This document shows positions 32,655-39,407 of a stretch of 39,407 nucleotides of DNA, piece after piece. Position 1 is the stretch's first letter. The number at the start of each line of letters is the position of its first letter. Origin of the DNA: Streptomyces sp. CoH27 (GTDB lineage Bacteria > Actinomycetota > Actinomycetes > Streptomycetales > Streptomycetaceae); the NCBI RefSeq assembly GCF_020181035.1, contig NZ_JAIQYY010000036.1, forward strand, positions 1 through 39,407. The letters run 5' to 3'. A program made the position numbers and the translations under genes. Under the pieces are notes generated by a model that had not been told where the DNA came from, did no database searches, and was given only the letters and a program-made list of their open reading frames with translations.

Positions 32655-33562
32655 GCGACGCCCTTGTTCAGCACACGCGTCATCTCCGTGCCCACCTCCT
32701 GGGTCAGGCCGCCGTCGCACGGGATGCCGAGGGTTAGGGCGAGGTCCTTGCCGTGCAGGTCGGTGAGTGCTTCGACGAGGTCGGCGAAGGCGGAGGCGGC
32801 GGAGCGGCCCCGGGGGACCGCGGTGGCGGCGGCCAGCACGCCGATGACCGCGGCGGGCCACCAGCAGGCGCCGAGCAGGAGGTAGGCGACGGCCCAGGCG
32901 TGCAGGCGGCAGGCCGAGGTGAAGGCGGTACGCGCGGTGGAGAGTTCTTGGCGGGTGCCGTCCGGGGCGAGCAGCCACAGGTGGGGCCAGGCGGCGGTGA
33001 GGTCGAGGCGGTAGGCGCGCCAGACGCGGTGTTCGGGAGCGGTGATGCGGTCGCCGGCCCAGAACGGGTGGCGGGGCACGGCGAACGCGATGCGGGCGCG
33101 GGCGGCATAGTGGCGTTCGGCGGCCTCGGTGAGCGGACCGGCGTCGTCGGCGCCGGCGATCGTGGCGCGTCCGGCGGCCACCAGGGCGGTGCGATAGGCG
33201 CTGTCGGCGGCCTCCCAGCGGCGTCGACGACGGGCCGTCAGCCGACGGGTGACGGGCCCGCGCGCATCGGTGAGCCAGGCCCTCTCCCACCACGTGCCCA
33301 CCGCCTGGACGCCGACTCCGACGGCCGCGGAACCGGCCAGGACGGCGATCGCGACGACCGCGACGCCGCCCGGGCTGTGGGCGCCCGGGGCGGCGGCCAG
33401 GGCGTCGAGCCGGGCGCGCAGCCGCCCAGGGTCGTTCCAGTGGCGCTGTCCGAGGGTGACGGCGCAGGCGAGCGCCGCCAGGTAGATCAGACCGGGGATC
33501 GCCAGCAGTGACATCCAGCGTTCGGCGAGCCGCCCGCCGAGCGTGTTGAGGAAGGCGGTCAC
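32651..33562 (-). CDS. Multi-pass membrane protein linked to CHAT module
   Basis: 303 residues. Hydrophobic segments lie at about 17-38 and 62-85 and again near 225-265, and a charged Arg-rich helical middle (RRLTARRRRRWEAADSAYR) and a likely cytoplasmic domain lie in between. No known family. Its GTG overlaps the stop of the upstream 135-residue gene (GTGA), so the two are coupled. Both are divergent from the TPR-CHAT protease with a 93-bp gap. By analogy with other CHAT-containing systems it could be the protease substrate or membrane-acting effector; this is inference from position and topology only. Confidence 0.7.
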   Translation of the reverse strand: MTAFLNTLGGRLAERWMSLLAIPGLIYLAALACAVTLGQRHWNDPGRLRARLDALAAAPGAHSPGGVAVVAIAVLAGSAAVGVGVQAVGTWWERAWLTDARGPVTRRLTARRRRRWEAADSAYRTALVAAGRATIAGADDAGPLTEAAERHYAARARIAFAVPRHPFWAGDRITAPEHRVWRAYRLDLTAAWPHLWLLAPDGTRQELSTARTAFTSACRLHAWAVAYLLLGACWWPAAVIGVLAAATAVPRGRSAASAFADLVEALTDLHGKDLALTLGIPCDGGLTQEVGTEMTRVLNKGVA

Positions 33563-33966
33563 GGCCGCAGGGTGATCTCGCGCAGCGGCTGCTCGAAGAC
33601 ATGGCATCGCGGCGGCCGGTCGGCGTCGGCGGCGGGCGCCTCGACGCGTGCGCAGCGGCCGAGAGGGCAGGCGAGCACATACAGCGGCGGGTGGCCGTGG
33701 CCGGCGCCCGGGAGGCGCTCGTACGAGCCGGGGGTGGTCCGGTAGGAGCCGAGGCCGGCGCTGTGCCCGGCGGCGAGGAGTAGCTCCTCCACCTCGTCGA
33801 AGGAGTCCTCCAGCTCCTCCGGCGGACGGCTGGCGCGCGCCTCGGCGAGGATGTGGTCGACGAGTCCGCGCATACGGGCGTCCGCGGTCAGCTCGGCCGG
33901 CGTCGCCGTCAGCCTGCGGCACAGTTCCCCGAGTCGCTCGTGGCCCGGTCCGGGTTCCACCACCAC
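33559..33966 (-). CDS. Small Cys-containing protein linked to CHAT module
   Basis: About 135 residues. An N-terminal helical part (GHERLGELCRRLTATPAELT) is followed by an acidic helix (PPEELEDSFDEVEELLLAAG). A C-terminal beta-rich piece with LYVLACPLGRCARVEAP and PPRCHVFEQPLRE has a Cys-x4-Cys pair plus a later Cys-His that could bind zinc. No family I can name; similar short proteins with such endings occur in streptomycetes. Start is one of three consecutive GTG codons (33966, 33963, 33960) after GGAGGGAGG. It is coupled to the membrane-protein gene downstream and divergent from the CHAT gene, which suggests shared control. Confidence 0.6.
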   Translation of the reverse strand: MVVEPGPGHERLGELCRRLTATPAELTADARMRGLVDHILAEARASRPPEELEDSFDEVEELLLAAGHSAGLGSYRTTPGSYERLPGAGHGHPPLYVLACPLGRCARVEAPAADADRPPRCHVFEQPLREITLRP

Positions 33967-34059
33967 TGCCTCCCTCCGCTGTGCGGTCAGCATAACGACC
34001 GTGTGATTGCGGGCAGTTGGATATCGTAAAGCGTCATCACGGCATACGGGGGGCCGGAC

Positions 34060-37000
34060 ATGTCGTACGAGGAGCGGACCGCTTCGCCGGATCCGACGGA
34101 TGTGGCCAACGCGCACCTGGACCGCTGGTGGCGCACGCACGATCGCCGGGATCTGGACCGGGCGGTCGAGTGGTACCGGGCCGCCCTGCGCGAGGCGCCG
34201 GACGAACGCGGCCGTCGCAGCCGCTCGGCGAATCTGCGGGTGGGCCTGTGGCTCCGCTGGTCGGCGTTCCACGACGACCGCGACCGGGACGAGCTGATCG
34301 CGCTGTGCGGCGAGGCGGCGGCCGAGGACGACGCGGCGGAGCAGGATCTGCTCTTCCTCGGGGTCGCGCTGGGCCGGCGTTTCGACGACGAGCGGCGCCG
34401 GGAGGACCTGGACCGGGCGATCGGGGCGCTGCGCCGGACCGTGGCCGTCCCGCTGGACCGCAGCCGCAACCGGGCGACGGCACTGGCCTCGCTCGGCCAG
34501 TCGCTCGTCGTCCGGTTCGAGCACGCGGGCGACCCGCGCGACCTGGCGGAGGCGGAGCGCGCGTTCCACGGTTCGCTGAGCCACCTCCCACCCGGCGACC
34601 CGGAACGCCCGTCGGTCATGGGCGGTCTCGCGCTGGCCCGGGAACACGCCTTCGACCGGACGGGAGACCCGGAGACCCTGAGCGAGGGGCTCGCACTGCG
34701 GCGTGCGGCACTGGCGGAGAGCCCGCCGGGGGCGCGGTACCGCGCTTCCGCGCTGGACGGTCTCGGTGCGGCGCTGCGCAAGTGGGTGGAGGTCTTGCCC
34801 GACGAGTCCGCCGTCGACGAACTGCTCCGTGTCACCAGGACGGCCCTGGCGGAGGCCCCACAGCGGACCGACGCCCCGGCTCGGCTGACCGCGCAGACCA
34901 GGCTGGGCGTGGCGCTGAGGCTGGCCGCCGAGAACGGCGGGGGTACGGCGCTGCTGCATGAGGCCGTGGACCTGCTGCGCGCCGCTGTCCGGCACACGCC
35001 CCCAGGCGGCCGGGACCGAGGGCTGAGACTGAACAGCCTGGGCAACGCCCTGCACCGGCTCGGGGAGCGGACGGGCGACGCGGCCTTGCTGGACGAGGCC
35101 ATCGATGCGCTGCGGGAGGCCGTGGCCGACGGCCGGCCCGGCCGGCCCTTCCTGCTGGCGAACGCCCTTTCCGCCCAGGTGGCGAACCTCGCGATCGCCC
35201 TGCGCGAGCGCTACCACCAGACCGGGGACCTCGCCGCCCTGCGCGAGGCCGCCGAGCTGGCACGGCAGGCCGTCCAGTCCTGCGACCTGCCGCTGGAATC
35301 CACGAGCCATCTGGCCAACCTTGGGGTGGTCCTCCAGACCTGGTACAACCGGACCGGGGACACCTCGGCGGCGGACGAGGCCGTCACGGTAGCCCGTGAG
35401 GTGCTGGCCCGCACCCCGGAGGACAGCCCGCACTGGACCGGCCGGGCGAACCATCTCGCCAACGCCCTGTACGAGCGGTACCGCGCGGCCGGTGACCCGG
35501 CCGGCCTGGAGGAGGGGATCGCGCTGCAGACACGGGCCGTCGACGCGACCGCGTACGGTGACCCGCGTCTGCCCGTGCTGCTGCACAACCTCGGCAAGGC
35601 GCTGCTCACGAAGGCGGAAGCCCGGGAGGATCCGGCCGTGCTGGACCAGGCGGTGACCACGCTCGGCCGGGCGGTGTGGGCGCCCGACGAGAACGAGGCC
35701 GAGCACGCCAACCATCTGCAGACGTACGCGAGTGCCCTGCGCACCCTGCACGACGTCGCCGGTGATCCGGGCGTGCTGCTGGCGGCCGAGGATGCCTACC
35801 GGCAGGTCGCCCGGATCGCCGCCCTCCCGGCCGGCCGGCGGATCGGGGCGGCCCGCGACTGGGGCGCGGCCGCGGCGGACGCCGGCCGCTGGGAGGAGGC
35901 GCTGCGGGGATATCGGCTGGCCGTGGAGCTGCTGCCGTTCGGCGTCACGCGGCGGCTCGCGCGCAGCGACCAGGAGCACCGGCTCACGGGTGTCCACGGG
36001 CTGGCCGCCGACGCGGCGGCGTGTGCCGTCCACGCCGGGGAGCCGGAACGGGCCGTTCTGCTCCTGGAGCAGGGCCGGGGCGTGCTGCTCGGGCAGGCCA
36101 TCGCCGCGCGCGGCGACTGGGAGCGCCTGCGCGGCGCCCACCCGGAGGCGGCCGGGCTCTTCCTTCGGTTACGGGACCGGATCGACGAGCTGGGCGCGGT
36201 GGAAGAGCAGCAGGACGGGGAGCAGCAGGACGACGAACGGCACCGGCTGGCCGCCCAGTGGGAAGGGCTCGTCACTCACATCCGCACCCTGCCCGGCTTC
36301 GCCGGCTTCCTCGCGGCACCGGCGCTCGGCAGCCTGCTGGCCTGCGCCGACCGAGGGCCGGTGGTGCTCGCGTACTGCAGCCGGTATCGCAGCGACGCGC
36401 TGGTCCTGAGGCCGGACGGGGTGCAAGTTGTGTCGCTGCCGCAGGTCACCCCGGCGTCGGTGGCCCACCAGGTGGCCCGGCTGGACGACGCCCTCGCGGC
36501 GGCCACCGACCCGGCCGGGGAACAACGGGCCCAGCGGACGCTCGGCGAGGTGCTGGGCTGGGCGTGGGACCACGTCGCCGAACCCGTTCTCGCCCGCCTC
36601 GGCCTGCTCGGCCCGCCGTCCGGCGACGACTGGCCCCGGCTGTGGTGGTCGCCGGGCGGCGCGCTCTCGGCACTGCCGTTGCACGCGGCCGGCCATCACG
36701 ACGGGCACCGCGCCGTCCTGGACCGGGTGATCTCCTCCTACACCCCGACCGTACGCGCGCTGGCGTACGCCCGGGCGAGGGCCGCGGGGCCGGTGCCACC
36801 GGGCCGACTGCTGGCGGTGGCACAGCCGGAGACGCCAGGCGCGCGGCCGTTGCACGGTGCCCGGCGGGAGGTCGCGGAGCTGGCGAAGCTCCTGCCGTGC
36901 GATCTGGTCACCGGTCCCGACGCGACACTCGCCCGGGTGGTGCGGGCGCTGCCCGAGCACCCTTACGCGCACTTCGCCTGCCACGGGGTGAGCGATCCGG

Positions 37001-37410
37001 ACGATCCGTCGAACGCTCGCCTGCTCGTCCACGACCATCAACGAGCGCCGCTGACGGCCCGGCAGATCTCCCGGCTGGACCTGCCGGGGGCGCGGCTCGC
37101 GGTCCTGTCGGCCTGCGAGACCGCGCGGGGCGCGAAACGGCTGGCGGACGAGTCCATCCACATCACCTCCGCGTTCCAGATCGCCGGGTACCCCCACGCG
37201 ATCGGGACCCTCTGGCCGGTGCACGACGCGGTGGCGGTCCGGGTGGCCAGGAGCCTGTACCGCCGCCTGCGCGAGGGCCGCTCCGCCGACTCCCCGGTCC
37301 TCGACACCGGGCGGAGCGCCGTCGCCCTGCACCACGCCGTGCGGGAGTGCCGTGCCGCCTTCCCCCGCACTCCCAGCCTGTGGGCCGCCCATGTGCACTC
37401 CGGGCCCTGA
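34060..37410 (+). CDS. TPR-CHAT caspase-like protease
   Basis: 1116 residues. Residues about 15-720 are tandem helical repeats of TPR type, recognisable by recurring units with small residues and endings such as SLGQSLVVRFEHAGDPRDL, LGNALHRLGERTGDAALLDEA and LANALYERYRAAGDPAGLEEG. The C-terminal CHAT domain (about 790-1115) has the catalytic His975 in HFACHG and Cys1019 in LSACETA, plus the conserved GTLWPVHD block. Both catalytic residues are present, so it should be an active cysteine protease of the caspase clan. Known TPR-CHAT proteins act in signal-triggered cleavage (for example Csx29 in type III-E CRISPR, and CHAT proteases that cut bacterial gasdermins). ATG with GGGGGG-type ribosome site. 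The TPR gene at 37459 follows by 48 bp. Confidence 0.92.
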   Translation: MSYEERTASPDPTDVANAHLDRWWRTHDRRDLDRAVEWYRAALREAPDERGRRSRSANLRVGLWLRWSAFHDDRDRDELIALCGEAAAEDDAAEQDLLFLGVALGRRFDDERRREDLDRAIGALRRTVAVPLDRSRNRATALASLGQSLVVRFEHAGDPRDLAEAERAFHGSLSHLPPGDPERPSVMGGLALAREHAFDRTGDPETLSEGLALRRAALAESPPGARYRASALDGLGAALRKWVEVLPDESAVDELLRVTRTALAEAPQRTDAPARLTAQTRLGVALRLAAENGGGTALLHEAVDLLRAAVRHTPPGGRDRGLRLNSLGNALHRLGERTGDAALLDEAIDALREAVADGRPGRPFLLANALSAQVANLAIALRERYHQTGDLAALREAAELARQAVQSCDLPLESTSHLANLGVVLQTWYNRTGDTSAADEAVTVAREVLARTPEDSPHWTGRANHLANALYERYRAAGDPAGLEEGIALQTRAVDATAYGDPRLPVLLHNLGKALLTKAEAREDPAVLDQAVTTLGRAVWAPDENEAEHANHLQTYASALRTLHDVAGDPGVLLAAEDAYRQVARIAALPAGRRIGAARDWGAAAADAGRWEEALRGYRLAVELLPFGVTRRLARSDQEHRLTGVHGLAADAAACAVHAGEPERAVLLLEQGRGVLLGQAIAARGDWERLRGAHPEAAGLFLRLRDRIDELGAVEEQQDGEQQDDERHRLAAQWEGLVTHIRTLPGFAGFLAAPALGSLLACADRGPVVLAYCSRYRSDALVLRPDGVQVVSLPQVTPASVAHQVARLDDALAAATDPAGEQRAQRTLGEVLGWAWDHVAEPVLARLGLLGPPSGDDWPRLWWSPGGALSALPLHAAGHHDGHRAVLDRVISSYTPTVRALAYARARAAGPVPPGRLLAVAQPETPGARPLHGARREVAELAKLLPCDLVTGPDATLARVVRALPEHPYAHFACHGVSDPDDPSNARLLVHDHQRAPLTARQISRLDLPGARLAVLSACETARGAKRLADESIHITSAFQIAGYPHAIGTLWPVHDAVAVRVARSLYRRLREGRSADSPVLDTGRSAVALHHAVRECRAAFPRTPSLWAAHVHSGP

Positions 37411-37458
37411 CGAACCACTGGTATCTGCTGATACCCGATCGAAGGGAGCTGATCCGAC

Positions 37459-38658
37459 ATGGCCCGATGGTGGCGTGGCCGTTCGAGGACTCCGGACGAC
37501 CCGCCCGACCCCGACCCCGACCCCGGCCGTGAGCCCGAGCCCGCCCCCGGCCCCGAGGCGGATCCGGAGTCGGATTTTCCGCCGGCGGCCGAGTTGGTCG
37601 CCACGCTGACCGGCCCGGACGGGACCGAGAAGGATGTCGCCCGGGTCCCCATCCCCGCCGACCAGCACTTCGGCCTGATCGCCAACGCCAAACTGCAGCG
37701 TCTCGGCCCGGACCACCCCGAGACGCTGGCCGCCTTCCGCTACTACGCCCGGGTTCTCGGGCAGGTCGAGGGGCGCCGCGAGGAGGCCCGGGAGCGGTTT
37801 ACGGAACTGGTGCGGGCGCAGTCGCGGGTGCTGGGCTACGTGCACGCGGACACCCTCACGACCGCCGCCGACCTGGCCGCGCTTTTGCAGACGACGGGCG
37901 AGCTCGGTGCTGCGGAGGAGGTGTGGCGGAGTGTGTGGACCAACCGAGCGGAGCTGCTGGGCCGCGATCATCCCGACACGCTCGCCGGCGCGGTCCGTCT
38001 CGCCGAGGTGCTGGAGGACCTGCGGCGCGTGCCGGAGGCCACCGCGCTGCGCAGGGACGTCCTGGAACGCCGCAGGCACACGCTCGGGCCGGAACACCCC
38101 GACACACTGTCCGCCGCCAACGGCCACGCGAGCTCCCTGATCAAGGCGGGCCGGTGGCAGGAAGCCGAACGGGAACTGCGGGAGCTGATCGTACGGCTGG
38201 AGCGCCAGAGCGAACGCGGTGACGAAGCCCTGCTCACCGCACGGGGCAACCTCGGCGCCGCCCTGGTCCGGCTCGGCCGCCCGGAGGAGGCGCAAGCGGT
38301 GCTGCGCACCGTCCTGGCCGAGTACGAGCACGCCCGGGGCCGGGATCACCACGGCGCTCTCATGGTCCGCAACAACCTCGCCGCCGTGCTCCACGCCATG
38401 GGGCGCTACGCGGAAGCCGTGCCTCTGCTGCGCGAGGTCGAGGCCGGCAAGGTCCGGCAGTGCGGCGACACCCACCCCGACACCCTCCACGCCCGGGACA
38501 ACCTGGCGAACGTCCTGATGGACGCGGGGCAACGGCAGGAGGCGGCTCAATTGCTGCAAGGCTGCCTCGACGGCTATCGCCGGGTGTTCGGCCCCGGCCA
38601 CCCGCTGGTCCGCAAGACCGCCGAGCGCCTCGACTGGCTCCGTGACAACCCCGCCTAG
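37459..38658 (+). CDS. Tetratricopeptide-repeat protein (TPR_10/TPR_12 type)
   Basis: 399 residues. A disordered acidic Pro/Asp/Glu-rich start (about 10-45), then from about 70 on, 42-residue TPR units of the NB-ARC-associated type. The repeated phrase is LGPDHPETL / LGRDHPDTL / LGPEHPDTL / CGDTHPDTL at the same place in each unit. Six to seven units are visible. No catalytic domain. Such modules normally follow an NB-ARC switch or act as protein scaffolds; here the protein is probably an adaptor or sensor for the CHAT protease. ATG with GAAGGGAG 10 bp before it; 48 bp after the CHAT stop, same strand, hence likely one operon. Confidence 0.9.
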   Translation: MARWWRGRSRTPDDPPDPDPDPGREPEPAPGPEADPESDFPPAAELVATLTGPDGTEKDVARVPIPADQHFGLIANAKLQRLGPDHPETLAAFRYYARVLGQVEGRREEARERFTELVRAQSRVLGYVHADTLTTAADLAALLQTTGELGAAEEVWRSVWTNRAELLGRDHPDTLAGAVRLAEVLEDLRRVPEATALRRDVLERRRHTLGPEHPDTLSAANGHASSLIKAGRWQEAERELRELIVRLERQSERGDEALLTARGNLGAALVRLGRPEEAQAVLRTVLAEYEHARGRDHHGALMVRNNLAAVLHAMGRYAEAVPLLREVEAGKVRQCGDTHPDTLHARDNLANVLMDAGQRQEAAQLLQGCLDGYRRVFGPGHPLVRKTAERLDWLRDNPA

Positions 38659-38752
38659 CCAAGGGCTCGCAGGGAATCAAGGTGCTGCTTCGCGTGATGC
38701 GGCTCGTTGTTGTGATACGAGCGTCCCCGATGAGGTTCGTGGTCAACTCGCC

Positions 38753-39339
38753 GTGAAGTTCGCGGCGGCCAAGCCGGTCGCCACCGCCTTCCTGGCGCTG
38801 GGCCTGACCACCACCCTGCTCGGGGGCGTGGCGCGAGCCGACATCCCCGGCGTCAACGGGGTCTACACCGGCTGCTACTCCCGCACCAATGGCGTGCTCA
38901 GGCTCATCGACTTCGAGGCCGGCCAGCGGTGCCGGCCGGGCGAGACCACGGTGACGTGGAACCAGACCGGTCCTCAGGGTCCGGCGGGTCCCCAGGGCCG
39001 GCGGGACCGGCCGGACCCCAGGGCCCGGCGGGTGCGCCCGCGACGAAACTCTTCGCCTTCGTGCAACGCGACGGCACGCTTGTGGCGGAACGGTCCAGCG
39101 GCGCGACATCCGTGACCGTGGTCTCCGACGGGTTCTACCGAGTCGACTTCGACCGGGACGTCAGCAAGTGCGTCTTCACCGCCACGACAGAACCCATCGG
39201 ATCCGAGTTCGGGATCTTCAGGGGGTACGGCAACACCCTCCACGACGACAGCCGGCCGAACGAAGTCTCGGTCCTGACCACCAACAGCGGCGGCCACACC
39301 CTGGGATTCGACTTCAACCTCGCGGTGTTCTGCCCGTAG
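38753..39339 (+). pseudogene. Secreted collagen-like protein with one-base frameshift
   Basis: From a GTG at 38753: signal peptide (residues 1-29, core VATAFLALGLTTTLLGG), a short conserved piece (GVYTGCYSRTNGVLRLID and TTVTWNQ), then Gly-Pro-Gln/Gly-Pro-Ala collagen-type triplets. At about 38997 the frame shifts: one C is missing in CAGGGCCGGCGGG compared with CAGGGCCCGGCGGG 30 bp later. In the adjacent frame the triplets resume (GPAGPQGPAG) and run into a complete C-terminal domain, KLFAFVQRDGTLV through LGFDFNLAVFCP, ending at 39339. One added base would restore a protein of about 195 residues. It may be a true mutation, slippage in a repeat, or a sequencing error. Confidence 0.8.
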
Positions 39340-39352
39340 GACAAGAAAGCCC

Positions 39353-39380
39353 AGGACTCGGGCGCTGAGCCCCGAGCCCT
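39353..39380 (+). terminator. Terminator hairpin after the collagen-like gene
   Basis: A 10-bp stem AGGACTCGGG / CCCGAGCCCT (39353-39362 and 39371-39380) with one mismatch and an 8-base loop, 14 bp past the stop. Confidence 0.6.
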
Positions 39381-39407
39381 CCTTACAAGGAACGGGTGGG
39401 AGGGCCC

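Noticed and set aside
33559..36141. 860-codon minus-strand open frame across the CHAT gene
   Set aside because: It is antisense to the TPR-CHAT coding sequence, has no domain content and is Arg/Gln/Gly-rich. Only its last 135 codons (33559-33966) are kept as a gene.
36169..38601. 810-codon minus-strand open frame
   Set aside because: Antisense shadow of the CHAT and TPR genes in high-GC DNA; no recognisable content.
1..39407. CRISPR array, tRNA or rRNA genes
   Set aside because: No regularly spaced direct repeats and no tRNA- or rRNA-like conserved sequence were seen on reading both strands.

Overview
The window looks like a Streptomyces (or close actinomycete) chromosome. G+C is very high, third codon positions are almost all G or C, GTG starts and GTGA/ATGA stop-start overlaps are frequent, and the families are typical streptomycete ones (DesK/NarL-like and VanRS-like two-component pairs, SpoIIE-type phosphatase, CspA-type protein, DUF6131-like mini-membrane protein, secreted FG-GAP protein). 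I see no rRNA, tRNA or CRISPR array. Intact operons alternate with many decayed genes (malic enzyme, flavin monooxygenase, VanY-like peptidase, VOC protein, TetR, STAS, tyrosine recombinase, ISL3 and Tn3 transposase pieces), so this reads as a variable, mobile-element-scarred region rather than core chromosome.

Layout. 0.26-3.0 kb: a rhomboid-like membrane protein divergent from a sensor kinase/response regulator pair. 3.5-6.5 kb: a TetR repressor, a divergent NAD(P)-binding reductase with three operator-like repeats between them, then an alpha/beta hydrolase. 6.6-9.7 kb: the proton-translocating transhydrogenase pntAB. 9.7-10.3 kb: TetR/VOC relics. 10.4-12.5 kb: a DEAD-box helicase and cold-shock protein on the minus strand, separated by a strong terminator. 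12.6-16.4 kb: a PP2C phosphatase, a small secreted protein, a 1-kb stretch without a recognisable gene, and a DUF4303-like gene. 16.8-18.8 kb: a sirtuin and a three-gene small membrane-protein operon. 19.2-22.4 kb: malic enzyme relic, secreted FG-GAP protein, then a scar with truncated flavin monooxygenase, ISL3 piece and a 22-bp perfect palindrome. 22.4-25.0 kb: an unknown helical protein, a polysaccharide-deacetylase-like protein with altered metal ligands, and a Tn3-type relic.

25.0-28.6 kb resembles part of a streptomycete glycopeptide-resistance (van) locus: VanS- and VanR-like regulators divergent from a gutted VanY-like peptidase and an intact VanJ-like membrane EEP protein. No vanHAX is in the window. 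28.8-31.0 kb is a coupled set: STAS relic, flavohaemoglobin-like protein, PNPOx-like flavoprotein. 31.3-32.3 kb holds a broken tyrosine recombinase back-to-back with the 3' end of a surface-protein gene.

32.4-38.7 kb is the most interesting intact block. A 1116-residue TPR-CHAT (caspase-like) protease and a second TPR protein are transcribed rightward. Divergent from them are a small Cys-containing protein and a multi-pass membrane protein, coupled to each other. This could be a sensor/protease/membrane-effector cell-suicide or defence module. The window ends with a secreted collagen-like protein split by a one-base frameshift. Function calls rest on motif reading only; no database search was run.
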